From an uncultured Erythrobacter sp. (GTDB taxonomy: Bacteria > Pseudomonadota > Alphaproteobacteria > Sphingomonadales > Sphingomonadaceae), in the NCBI GenBank assembly GCA_947488155.1, contig CANKYK010000001.1:1054001-1118000 (forward strand): a stretch of DNA of 64,000 nucleotides, in the 5' to 3' direction. Under the pieces are notes generated by a model, which did not search any database, was not told where the DNA came from, and worked only from the letters and a program-made list of their open reading frames with translations. Position numbers and translations under genes: made by a program. Positions 1-9,457 of this stretch are shown here, piece by piece. The stretch's first letter is position 1; every line of letters begins with the position of its first letter.

Positions 1-440
1 CCAGCATGCCGGGTGAAAATCCGGCTGGACCGTCTCAGCTTGGCGACACTCAGCAGATCATATCAACCGCTGACAAAGCGAAAGAGCCGCTGCGTAAGTT
101 CCTGCTCGCAAACACAGACGCAGAAGACCGTGCCTTTTTCTTGGCAACACAGCGGCGGATCAGCGGGCCGGAACGCGCGGCAGAGATTAACGACAGCGAT
201 TTTGTTATCATTGTACCAGCATTCGCGGTGCGCGAGTTAACAACGGCCTTTCAGATCGGCTTCCTGATTTTCCTGCCCTTCCTGATCATTGACCTGGTAA
301 TCTCGAACATCCTGCTCGCGCTCAATATGATGATGCTTAGCCCGGTCACAATCTCACTGCCGTTCAAGATATTGCTATTCGTCGTAATCGATGGATGGGC
401 AAAGCTCAGCCATGGATTGGTGCTCTCCTATGCGATGTAG
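1..440 (+). CDS. fliP: Flagellar export protein FliP, 3' part (5' end outside window)
   Basis: Integral membrane subunit of the flagellar type III export gate, which forms a pore complex with FliQ and FliR in the inner membrane. The reading frame is open from the first bases and ends at the TAG at 438-440, so the start lies upstream of the window. The visible part has the typical C-terminal half: a conserved soluble stretch (around SDFVIIVPAFAVREL), then hydrophobic segments including FLPFLIIDLVISNIL and the MMMLSPVTISLPFKILLF signature of FliP/SpaP. The next gene, fliQ, starts 18 bases downstream. The identity is very secure; only completeness is unknown. Confidence 0.93.
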   Translation, partial: SMPGENPAGPSQLGDTQQIISTADKAKEPLRKFLLANTDAEDRAFFLATQRRISGPERAAEINDSDFVIIVPAFAVRELTTAFQIGFLIFLPFLIIDLVISNILLALNMMMLSPVTISLPFKILLFVVIDGWAKLSHGLVLSYAM

Positions 441-458
441 CAAGGCGAGGCGCTGTCC

Positions 459-719
459 ATGAACCTGACCGACATCACGCTTGAGGCATTGTGGCTGGTG
501 CTGCTGCTTTCCGCCCCACCCATTATTGCGGCATCAGTGGTCGGCCTAATGGTCGCAGTTGTGCAAGCGGCAACGCAGATCCAAGAGCAAACGCTCCAGT
601 TCACGCTGAAATTCTTCGCGATTGTGCTCACCCTGTTCATCACCGCCAGCCTGATGGTTGGCAGCCTGTTCGCCTTTAGCGATAAGATATTCAGCAACCT
701 CAATGGGCTGGTTGGATGA
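459..719 (+). CDS. fliQ: Flagellar biosynthesis protein FliQ
   Basis: Small (86 aa) two-helix membrane protein of the flagellar export gate. Two long hydrophobic segments (about residues 10-40 and 50-75) flank the conserved polar loop QAATQIQEQTLQFTLKF, a FliQ hallmark. The length matches the family. It lies between fliP and fliR, and its stop overlaps the fliR start by four bases (ATGA at 716-719), which indicates translational coupling. The ATG is preceded by a purine-rich stretch (AAGGCGAGG at 441-449). Confidence 0.95.
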   Translation: MNLTDITLEALWLVLLLSAPPIIAASVVGLMVAVVQAATQIQEQTLQFTLKFFAIVLTLFITASLMVGSLFAFSDKIFSNLNGLVG

Positions 720-1537
720 GTGTTGGGGGCGCCCTTGGCCAGTCGCTGATTTCCGCCGCACCTTGGACAGAGCAGGCGCTGCTTGTGGGGGCTGCGTCAG
801 CGCGGTTCGCCATGGCATTCATCATGTTGCCTTTGTTCTCACCGCAATTAATCCCGCCGCTAGTGCGCAATTCCCTTATCATCGCCTTTGGCTTGGTCGC
901 CCTGTCACTGCCTGTCTCATTCTCCCCCAGCACCTTAACCGCAGGTCAATGGCTGGCGCTGTTTGGACGCGAAGCGGCGGCAGGCGTTGTGATCGGCCTG
1001 TTTTATGCAACCTTTCTGTGGGCGATGGCCTCAGCAGGCGAGATCATCGATAGCAAAACTGGCGCAACCATTGCGCAAGTTGTCGATCCAATTTCTGGCA
1101 ACACTCAGTCACTCTCCGCCACCCTGCTGGGCAGATTCGCGCAGGTAACCTTCGTAACCGCTGGCGGGCTAACGCTGCTCATTGGAACTTTGATGATGAG
1201 CTATGCACTTTGGCCCATGGGGCCGGGCGGGGTTGAGCTTGATATGTCGGCAGTCGCGCTGTTTGAATGGGAATTTGGCCGATACTTTATGATTGCGTTT
1301 ATTCTCGCTACCCCCGCGCTTATGGTCTTGTTTATGATCGACCTTGGTATGGGACTGCTCAATCGCTTCGCGCAAAACTTCAACGTGTTCATGCTATCGC
1401 TGTCGATTAAGGCCACTGCCGCGATCTTTGTGCTCATCTTGATATTGCCCTTGCTCGGCAACCTCGTCGTGAACGAGCTGATGTCACGCGATGCCGTTGC
1501 ACAGGGCATGCTGGAGCGCGCAGGGACGCCGCAATGA
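716..1537 (+). CDS. fliR: Flagellar biosynthesis protein FliR
   Basis: Third membrane component of the flagellar export gate, 273 aa, a usual FliR length. It is hydrophobic throughout with several membrane segments; recognisable FliR blocks are the REAAAGVVIGLFYATFLWA region, the ISGNTQSLSATLLGRFAQV region and MIDLGMGLLNRFAQNFNVF near residue 210. It starts in the ATGA overlap with fliQ and ends in another ATGA overlap with the next gene, so fliP-fliQ-fliR-regulator is one translationally coupled unit. Confidence 0.95.
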   Translation: MSVGGALGQSLISAAPWTEQALLVGAASARFAMAFIMLPLFSPQLIPPLVRNSLIIAFGLVALSLPVSFSPSTLTAGQWLALFGREAAAGVVIGLFYATFLWAMASAGEIIDSKTGATIAQVVDPISGNTQSLSATLLGRFAQVTFVTAGGLTLLIGTLMMSYALWPMGPGGVELDMSAVALFEWEFGRYFMIAFILATPALMVLFMIDLGMGLLNRFAQNFNVFMLSLSIKATAAIFVLILILPLLGNLVVNELMSRDAVAQGMLERAGTPQ

Positions 1538-1938
1538 CACAGCGCCCTAACCTTCCGACTGAGGGTCTCGCTACCCGCGCCAGCTCACGGGACGGCTCAG
1601 AAGTAGATTCTGAATTGCTCGCACTGATTGAGGAAATGCGAAGCGCAGCCAAGCGGGACCCATCACGCAAACGAGAAGTCACCGTCGGCGAGTTCCTGGT
1701 CGATGGAGCGCGGGTTCCGCTATCATTAGTTGATCCATTGCAGCAGCTGACCCGGACAGAATCAGCAGCCCTCAGGTTTGCTGGCTGGGGGCGCTCCAAT
1801 GCTGATATTGCGACTTTGCTGGCTATCAGCGAGGGCACCGCTCGTACGCACCTCAACAGCGCAGTCCGCAAGCTGGAGCTTGATGGCATGCGCGGGCTGG
1901 TCGCGCTCGCAGGCTTGCTGTTCCACCCGCTGGACTAG
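1534..1938 (+). CDS. LuxR/GerE-type helix-turn-helix protein coupled to fliR
   Basis: Small (134 aa) probable DNA-binding regulator. The C-terminal part (about residues 71-120) reads as a GerE/LuxR-type HTH: it opens with LTRTESAALRFAGWGRSNADI, continues ATLLAISEGTARTHLNSAVRKL and keeps the usual Leu/Ile positions. The N-terminal 70 residues are charged and show no receiver or autoinducer domain I recognise. The start codon overlaps the fliR stop (ATGA), so it is translated with the flagellar operon and may control flagellar or downstream genes; that is inference. It could also be an RNA polymerase sigma-like region 4 protein, but the HTH spacing fits LuxR better. Confidence 0.75.
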   Translation: MTQRPNLPTEGLATRASSRDGSEVDSELLALIEEMRSAAKRDPSRKREVTVGEFLVDGARVPLSLVDPLQQLTRTESAALRFAGWGRSNADIATLLAISEGTARTHLNSAVRKLELDGMRGLVALAGLLFHPLD

Positions 1939-2036
1939 TGCTGTGATGCGGTGAGTTGCACCGCCCTATACGATCTGCAGATACCGCATCGCCACTCGCC
2001 AACATATGCTGCACCGCATAGTGTTGGAGAAATCTA

Positions 2037-3272
2037 ATGGCCGAAGTGAATCGCAGCCAATCGGCGTTGCAATCGCAATCTCAAAATGACGCGAGCCCGC
2101 TCAGCGTCGCGGCAAATCTGGTCAATCAAAACCGCGATCCCGTCCTCAATACCGCTGGACTTCGCGGTGATCTGGCGGCACTTCAATCGGCCTTTCCGGC
2201 CCAGGCGAATGCGATGGAGCAGGTCGTCCTGGCGCAAATGTCTCCGCGCGAACAAGGCGAATTCATGCGTTCAGGAACGGCGCAGACGCCTGTGGCTGCC
2301 AACGATCCCGGCCCCTCTACCGCGACTGTGGTCACTGACCTGACTCAGCTCACTTTGGATTTGGTTGGCATTGTTGAGCCCACTCCGTTTGCCGATGGCA
2401 GCAATGCAATCATTTCACTTGGGCGTTCGATAGGCTCAGCATGGAATGGCAATTGGGGTGATGCTGGCGGGCATCTGCTAAACGGCACGCTCTCGGCCGT
2501 TGGCATCATTCCATATCTTGGCGATGCGGCGAAAGCTGGCAAAGTGGGCAAATGGGCACAAACCGTTGCTGATGCCGTTTCCATGGCGGCTCGCAATCCA
2601 GCGCTCCGCGCAACCATGGAAGCCCCGCTGAAAGAGATTCAGAACCTGGTGAACCGCATTCCGCAAGGCGCGATCGACAGCCTGCCAGCGGGAGCACGCG
2701 AATCTCTGGAGCGTATGAAATCTCAGCTTGATGAGTTCTTCGGCGCAGGAGCAAGGGCAGCCGATAATATTCCAGTGCGGCAGTTCGACAATGCGGCCGA
2801 TTTCAACCGCGCCGCCAATAATGCCGCCCCCAACACTCGCTATGAATATGGCAATTACAGCTACACCACCGATGCCAATGGGCGAGTATCCGTAGCCCAG
2901 GGGCAAATTGACCTCACTCCTGCTGGACGGAACGATCCGACATTGCAGGCGGACATTGGACGCGAAGGCCGATCAACTGATGTTGGCTTTCACATGATTG
3001 CCGATCGATTTGGCGGGCAGACCAACCGGCTGAATGTTGTGCCAGGCAACGGGCGGCCAATTGGCGATGGCGCGCCTAACCTTAATCAAGGTGCATTCAA
3101 GCGGTTTGAGAATGAAGTTGGCAGGATAGCCGAGCAACCTGGAAACCGCGTTGAAGTCAGGATACAAGCCGAGTATGATCCAAGCAATGCAAGCGCTCGC
3201 CCTGATAGCTTCACTGCTCAATATCGGGTCAATGACGGCGCTTGGAGAACCAGAACCTTCGACAATAAGTAA
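2037..3272 (+). CDS. Polymorphic toxin with C-terminal DNA/RNA non-specific endonuclease domain (Endonuclea_NS_2-like)
   Basis: A 411-aa protein built like a polymorphic toxin. Residues 1-95 are Gln/Asn/Ala-rich without a signal peptide. Residues about 100-175 form a glycine-rich hydrophobic segment (LDLVGIVEPTPFADGSNAI, then LSAVGIIPYLGDAAKAGKVG) typical of pre-toxin linkers. The last ~100 residues resemble the Endonuclea_NS_2 toxin domain of YeeF/LXG-type proteins: TDVGFHMIADRFGG (residues 315-327, putative catalytic H319), RLNVVPGN, LNQGAFKRFENE, then a beta-rich tail with RPDSFTAQYRV. The stop is followed 10 bases later by a small gene in the immunity position. The ATG has a good ribosome site (GGAG, 7-8 bases upstream). 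The secretion route is unknown; no T6SS or T7SS gene is in the window. The nuclease family is fairly secure, the target (DNA or RNA) is not known. Confidence 0.8.
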   Translation: MAEVNRSQSALQSQSQNDASPLSVAANLVNQNRDPVLNTAGLRGDLAALQSAFPAQANAMEQVVLAQMSPREQGEFMRSGTAQTPVAANDPGPSTATVVTDLTQLTLDLVGIVEPTPFADGSNAIISLGRSIGSAWNGNWGDAGGHLLNGTLSAVGIIPYLGDAAKAGKVGKWAQTVADAVSMAARNPALRATMEAPLKEIQNLVNRIPQGAIDSLPAGARESLERMKSQLDEFFGAGARAADNIPVRQFDNAADFNRAANNAAPNTRYEYGNYSYTTDANGRVSVAQGQIDLTPAGRNDPTLQADIGREGRSTDVGFHMIADRFGGQTNRLNVVPGNGRPIGDGAPNLNQGAFKRFENEVGRIAEQPGNRVEVRIQAEYDPSNASARPDSFTAQYRVNDGAWRTRTFDNK

Positions 3273-3282
3273 GCCCTCAGAT

Positions 3283-3702
3283 ATGGATTTCACTCAAGCA
3301 CAGACAAATGTCGTAAGGGCGGTTGCTGGCGCCTTGCCAGCCGATGCATGGCAAGCGGTGATCCTTGATTATGAGATTCGGGAAGTCTCAGGCGGCTTCG
3401 ATTCCGACTATGTTGGGATCGTCTTGATACCCGGAAATGATGGCCAACTGAGGCAGGATCAGTTTCAATTGGATAAAGCCGCACGAGACGCCTGCACCGA
3501 GCTATATTTGCAGCGGAAGCGAGGGGCTGGCGACATGATAGCTGGCTTTGTCCTACGCATCGAACAGCCCGGTGCCTTCCAGTTCGACTTCAAAGATCAA
3601 ATCAAGCGACTGGATGGAGTTTGGGACGCAGAAGCCGAGCAATATCTCGATAAATACCTGGAGCACTACCAGCGTGAGAAGGCGCCTGGGACAACCGGAT
3701 AA
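3283..3702 (+). CDS. Probable immunity protein of the upstream nuclease toxin (YezG/DUF600-like)
   Basis: A 139-aa acidic, soluble protein directly downstream of the nuclease toxin. I chose the ATG at 3283 because it falls 10 bases after the toxin stop; the same frame is open upstream into the toxin gene, but that stretch is a shadow. It has a run of alternating hydrophobic residues (WQAVILDYEIREVSGGFDSD), a central helix-like part and a C-terminal segment FQFDFKDQIKRLDGVW followed by a charged helix. These recall YezG/DUF600 immunity proteins, which pair with Endonuclea_NS_2 toxins in Bacillus. The family match is tentative; the immunity role is inferred mainly from position and size. Confidence 0.6.
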   Translation: MDFTQAQTNVVRAVAGALPADAWQAVILDYEIREVSGGFDSDYVGIVLIPGNDGQLRQDQFQLDKAARDACTELYLQRKRGAGDMIAGFVLRIEQPGAFQFDFKDQIKRLDGVWDAEAEQYLDKYLEHYQREKAPGTTG

Positions 3703-3854
3703 ACCTCTTTTTCAACTTGCCCGACTGAGCCAGAAACGCTGGCGAAGAGGCACCTATCGGGTGTGGCGTATATAGCGCATCTGACGTCGTAGGGCAGCGG
3801 TTATCCAAAACCGCCTTTGATCAAAGCGGCCACGGGCCTATCCGGGCCGGCTGT

Positions 3855-5246
3855 ATGAGCGAGATTGCAACTCATAATTCGCCCACTTGGGGCAAGGAAT
3901 TGCGCGAGACGACCCTGCTTGCTGCGCCGCTCGCGCTCGCCAATCTGCTGCAGGCTGCGATCTACATCGTCGATGTCATCTTTATCGCTCGGCTTGGAGA
4001 AGAACCGCTGGCCGCATCTGGTCTGGCGGCTGGTTTATTCGGCCTTGTTGTATGGACCCTCGCATCATTGGTTGGGGCTGTTGCTCCTCTGATTGCGGAG
4101 GCGATTGGCTCACGCTCTACCTCGTTCAGGCCAGTACGCCGCGCAACCAGAATGGCGCTGTGGCTCGCCGTGATCGCTGGCATTGGCGGGATGGGTTTTG
4201 CCCTGCTGCTGGATCCGGCGATGCGCCTCACCGGGCAAGAGGCAGCGATTATAGCGCTCGCGAATGAATACAATCAGGTGATCATCTTCTCACTGATCCC
4301 AATGCTGTTATCGGCTGCTTTGCGCAATTACGTCTCCGCATTGGGGCGCCCGGTTGTCGCAACCGCCATTACTGCGCTTGGTATTCCCGTGAACGCGCTG
4401 GCAAATTACGCCTTTATCTTCGGCAATTTTGGCGCGCCAGAACTCGGCCTGACGGGCGCTGCGGTCGCGACAATCATCACCTCCCTGGTGACCTTAGGCG
4501 CTTATGTGGCGATCATTCTCATCAACCCAGCGCTGGCCCGGTATCATATATTCTATCGCTTCTGGCGGCCCGATTGGAAACGGCTCGGCACTATCATTCG
4601 CCTCGGCACTCCAATAGCGCTGACCGTGACCGCAGAGGCAGGCGTGTTTAGCGCCGCTGCCTTCCTAATGGGACGCATTGGAGCGGCGGAACTTGCTGGA
4701 CATATCGTCGCGCTGAATATCGCAGCCTTGGCGTTTCAAGTGCCGTTTGGAGTCGGCCAAGCGGCGACCATCCGCGTCGGCTATCATTATGGTGCACGTG
4801 AGATCGAAGGCATCAGGCTCGCCGGATGGGTCGCCCTAATCATCGGCACAGGTTTTATGGCGCTCACAGCAACCGCTATGGTTCTGGTGCCCGAATACTT
4901 GTTGCTGATCTTTGTCGACACTGCCGATCCGAAAAATGCAGCATTGGTGGGCTTCGCATTGCAATTTCTTGTGCTCGCAGCCGCTTTCCAACTGGTTGAT
5001 GGCGTACAGGCTGTCGCCGCGGGAGCTCTGCGCGGACTGCAAGACACGCGCGTGCCAATGTGGATCGCCATCTTCAGCTATTGGGTGCCCGGTTTTGGAC
5101 TGGCATTGGGGCTGGGGTTCTTCACGCCTTTGCAGGGCATTGGTGTCTGGATTGGCCTGGCTGTTGGCCTAGCTTGTGCGGCCGTTCTTCTCACTTGGCG
5201 GTGGGTTTTGCGGGAACGATTGGGTCTAACCGCGCGCCCGCAATGA
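3855..5246 (+). CDS. MATE family multidrug/Na+ antiporter
   Basis: Inner-membrane exporter of the MATE (NorM/DinF-like) family that expels cationic drugs or metabolites using an ion gradient. The 463-aa length and about twelve hydrophobic segments in two similar halves fit the family. The N-terminal half contains APLALANLLQAAIYIVDVIF and the conserved GRP segment of the first bundle (ALGRPVVATAI); the second half has GTPIALTVTAEAGVFSAAAF. No strong Shine-Dalgarno sequence precedes the ATG at 3855. The 152 bases upstream hold a short GCGGTT/AACCGC hairpin, and the gene appears to be transcribed alone. The substrate cannot be told from sequence. Confidence 0.9.
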   Translation: MSEIATHNSPTWGKELRETTLLAAPLALANLLQAAIYIVDVIFIARLGEEPLAASGLAAGLFGLVVWTLASLVGAVAPLIAEAIGSRSTSFRPVRRATRMALWLAVIAGIGGMGFALLLDPAMRLTGQEAAIIALANEYNQVIIFSLIPMLLSAALRNYVSALGRPVVATAITALGIPVNALANYAFIFGNFGAPELGLTGAAVATIITSLVTLGAYVAIILINPALARYHIFYRFWRPDWKRLGTIIRLGTPIALTVTAEAGVFSAAAFLMGRIGAAELAGHIVALNIAALAFQVPFGVGQAATIRVGYHYGAREIEGIRLAGWVALIIGTGFMALTATAMVLVPEYLLLIFVDTADPKNAALVGFALQFLVLAAAFQLVDGVQAVAAGALRGLQDTRVPMWIAIFSYWVPGFGLALGLGFFTPLQGIGVWIGLAVGLACAAVLLTWRWVLRERLGLTARPQ

Positions 5247-5287
5247 TCCATCCGGATTAGCGGATGTAAAAAAGTGCATGGCGCGCT

Positions 5288-5316
5288 GTTGACTCCGCGT
5301 CCCAGCATCCCCATTT
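5288..5316 (+). promoter_or_regulatory. RpoH (sigma-32)-type promoter of groESL
   Basis: GTTGACT at 5288-5294 and CCCCATTT at 5309-5316 are separated by 14 bases. The downstream element matches the sigma-32 -10 consensus CCCCATNT exactly and the upstream one is close to CTTGAAA. Transcription would start near 5323, at the edge of the CIRCE element. Confidence 0.65.
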
Positions 5317-5325
5317 GCCCTGCGC

Positions 5326-5350
5326 TGGCACTCTTAAGAGGAGAGTGCCA
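5326..5350 (+). promoter_or_regulatory. CIRCE operator (HrcA binding site) upstream of groES
   Basis: Perfect inverted repeat TGGCACTC (5326-5333), nine-base spacer, GAGTGCCA (5343-5350), matching the CIRCE arrangement of 8-9 bp arms with N9. It lies 37 bases before the groES start and just after the RpoH-type promoter, so the operon appears to be under both HrcA repression and sigma-32 activation. Confidence 0.92.
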
Positions 5351-5387
5351 ATCACGATCATCAACCCTAATGGAAAGGTCATAAACT

Positions 5388-5675
5388 ATGGCATTTCGTC
5401 CGCTGCACGACCGCGTATTGGTCCGTCGCATCGAAGCCGATCAGAAAACCGCTGGCGGCATCATCATCCCAGACAGCGCTCAGGAAAAGCCAAGCGAAGG
5501 CGAAATCGTCTCCGTTGGCTCAGGTTCCAAAGCTGAAGACGGCAGCGTAACCCCGCTCGACGTCAAAGCGGGCGACAAAGTCCTGTTCGGCAAATGGTCT
5601 GGCACAGAGGTCAAGCTCGACGGCGAAGACCTGCTGATCATGAAAGAAAGCGACATCATGGGGATCATCGGCTGA
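5388..5675 (+). CDS. groES: Co-chaperonin GroES
   Basis: 10-kDa cap of the GroEL/GroES folding chamber in the cytoplasm. The 95-aa protein opens with [22 protein letters not shown], contains the mobile-loop part [20 protein letters not shown] and ends with [13 protein letters not shown], all typical of GroES. The ribosome site GGAAAGG lies 9-15 bases upstream. It is the first gene of a two-gene operon with groEL, with 54 bases between them, behind a CIRCE element and an RpoH-type promoter. Confidence 0.98.
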   Translation: MAFRPLHDRVLVRRIEADQKTAGGIIIPDSAQEKPSEGEIVSVGSGSKAEDGSVTPLDVKAGDKVLFGKWSGTEVKLDGEDLLIMKESDIMGIIG

Positions 5676-5708
5676 TCAGCTGACCCTCAAACATCCTTTC
5701 ACACTTAA

Positions 5709-7385
<1,677 letters not shown>

Positions 7386-7414
7386 GCCCCCATCACCCAA
7401 CGCTTACAAGAAGG

Positions 7415-7447
7415 CCCCGGTGGACGTTCGTCCGCCGGGGTTTTTTA
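7415..7447 (+). terminator. Rho-independent terminator of groESL
   Basis: Stem of about 11 bp, CCCCGGTGGAC (7415-7425) with GTCCGCCGGGG (7430-7440), including one G-T pair, around a four-base loop, followed by TTTTTT from 7441. Confidence 0.93.
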
Positions 7448-7528
7448 TTTGTCGAATGCATGGCTTCCCATTTTGGATCGAGTGGCGCATGGCGATCCTC
7501 AGTAATTTTACGAATGAGGGACTGATCC

Positions 7529-9367
7529 ATGAGAACGAAATTTGCAGCGCTGCTCCTCGCGTCTGTTGCTGTGACCGGATGCGACATGATGAGCGCTCCC
7601 GCCCAAACCATCGAATGCGCGACCACACAAACCGAATGCATTAACGCTTGGTTTGACGAGAAGTTTGAGGAAGAGCTGAAATTCAGCCCCATCCGGCAGA
7701 CCGCACTTGGTCGCAAAACGGATTACGACAAGATCGACGACATGAGTCTCGCTGCGCAAGCGGCTCAGATCGAATGGTGGCAGTCCGCTACCGCTGAAAT
7801 GGAAGCAAACTTCGACTATGATGAGCTGTCAGACGAAGCCAAGCTGTCATGGGACATGTGGCAATTTCGCAAGGATCAGGCCGAAGCTGCGGCTGAGTTC
7901 AACAGCCAGGAATACGTCCTCCATCAGATGAACGGCACGCACACATCGCTGCCCAGCTTTGTTATCGGCCAGCATAAGGTCGAAGATGAAAGCGATATGA
8001 CCGCGTTTATCTCACGCCTCGGCGGAATCGGCATGGCGATGGATCAATTGCTGGAGCGCGCGCAATCAAATGCAGAGGCTGGCACCCGCCCTCCTCGTTT
8101 TTCTTATGATGCCGTTATCGCTGAATCGGGCAAGCTCATCAGAGGTGCGCCATTCGATGAAGGTGAGCCATCGGCGTTGTGGGTGGCGAGTGAAGAGCGT
8201 CTCGCCGGTCTGGTCGAAACAGGCGCAATCACCGAAGAACGCGCCGGCGAATTGCGCGAAGAAGCCCGCGCAGCTCTGATCGATCAGATGGCGCCCGCTT
8301 ATCAGCGTGTGATTGATTGGTTCACCGAAGATCGTCCGAATGCCGATGAGCAAGCGCAAGGCGTGGGCGCTCTGTCGAACGGTGCAGATTTCTACAATTA
8401 TCGCTTGGGGCTGATGACCACGACCGACCTGACGGCGGATGAAATTCACGAGATCGGCCTCGCCGAGGTCACCCGCATTCGCACCGAGATGGAGGCGATC
8501 AAAAATCAGGTCGAATTTGACGGCGATCTGCAGGCCTTTTTTGCGTTCATGCGCGAGGACAACCAGTTCTACTATCCCAATACAGATGCAGGTGCGCAGC
8601 AATATATTGATCAGGCCGAGGAGCATCTCGCCTTCATCAAAACCAAATTGCCTGAATTCTTTGGCACTCTGCCAAAGGCCGATCTGGTCGTAAAACGGGT
8701 GGAGCCTTTCCGCGAGCAGGATGGCGCGGCCCAGCACTACCGCGTCGGCACGCCAGATGGTTCAAGGCCCGGTGTATATTATGCGCACCTATCCGACATG
8801 CGCGCCATGCCGATCCCCCCGCTGGAAGTGATCGCCTATCATGAGGGCAATCCCGGTCACCATATGCAAAGCTCGATTGCACAAGAGCTGACTGGCATTC
8901 CAAAATTCCGCGCGCAAGGCGGCTATATCCCGGCGTTCGGCGAAGGCTGGGCGCTGTATTCAGAAATTCTGGCAAAAGAGATGGGGGCCTATGAAGACCC
9001 CTATTCTGATTTCGGCAGGCTAACGACGGAGATATGGCGAGCCATCAGGCTGGTTGTCGACACAGGTATCCATTCCAAGGGATGGAGCGAACAGCAGGCG
9101 ATCGATTATTTCCTAGAGAACTCGCCAATGCCCGAGACGACGGTACGCTCTGAAGTGCGCCGCTACATCGTGATACCAGGCCAGGCGACCGCTTACAAAA
9201 TCGGTATGATCCGCATTCAGGAACTGCGCGCCAAAGCGGAAACTGAACTGGGCGATAGCTTCGATATTCGCGGGTTCCACGACACTGTTCTTGGCGGTGG
9301 CTCGGTGCCGCTCAGCATCCTTGAGAAACAAGTAGATCAGTGGATCGCACGGACAAAAGAGAGCTAA
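7529..9367 (+). CDS. DUF885 family lipoprotein, putative zinc metallopeptidase
   Basis: Exported 612-aa protein of the DUF885 family. The N-terminus is a lipoprotein signal (MRTKFAALLLASVAVTGC, lipobox cysteine at residue 18), so it should be lipid-anchored in the cell envelope. Near residue 440 it carries VIAYHEGNPGHHMQSSIAQE, the HExxxGHH block of DUF885, a gluzincin-like metal site, and a second conserved block FGEGWALYSE about 35 residues later, which may give the third metal ligand. Such proteins are thought to be envelope peptidases, but the substrate is unknown. It appears to be transcribed singly, with its own terminator at 9391-9426. Confidence 0.88.
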   Translation: MRTKFAALLLASVAVTGCDMMSAPAQTIECATTQTECINAWFDEKFEEELKFSPIRQTALGRKTDYDKIDDMSLAAQAAQIEWWQSATAEMEANFDYDELSDEAKLSWDMWQFRKDQAEAAAEFNSQEYVLHQMNGTHTSLPSFVIGQHKVEDESDMTAFISRLGGIGMAMDQLLERAQSNAEAGTRPPRFSYDAVIAESGKLIRGAPFDEGEPSALWVASEERLAGLVETGAITEERAGELREEARAALIDQMAPAYQRVIDWFTEDRPNADEQAQGVGALSNGADFYNYRLGLMTTTDLTADEIHEIGLAEVTRIRTEMEAIKNQVEFDGDLQAFFAFMREDNQFYYPNTDAGAQQYIDQAEEHLAFIKTKLPEFFGTLPKADLVVKRVEPFREQDGAAQHYRVGTPDGSRPGVYYAHLSDMRAMPIPPLEVIAYHEGNPGHHMQSSIAQELTGIPKFRAQGGYIPAFGEGWALYSEILAKEMGAYEDPYSDFGRLTTEIWRAIRLVVDTGIHSKGWSEQQAIDYFLENSPMPETTVRSEVRRYIVIPGQATAYKIGMIRIQELRAKAETELGDSFDIRGFHDTVLGGGSVPLSILEKQVDQWIARTKES

Positions 9368-9390
9368 AGCCACTGCGGCAAAAGCACTAA

Positions 9391-9426
9391 GGGCGGGATG
9401 GCTTAATTGCCGCCCCGCCCTTTATT
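9391..9426 (+). terminator. Rho-independent terminator after the DUF885 gene
   Basis: GGGCGGG (9391-9397) pairs with CCCGCCC (9414-9420), with an inner GGC/GCC extension, followed by TTTATTTT. It is placed 24 bases after the stop of the plus-strand gene; the minus-strand gene ending at 9458 could share the hairpin but has no clear T tract on that side. Confidence 0.75.
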
Positions 9427-9457
9427 TTACATGCACCAGGTTTGGTGACGCTTAGAG

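Noticed and set aside
1948..1964. Hairpin GCGGTG/CACCGC after the LuxR-type gene as a terminator
   Set aside because: Short stem and no following T run; not enough to call.
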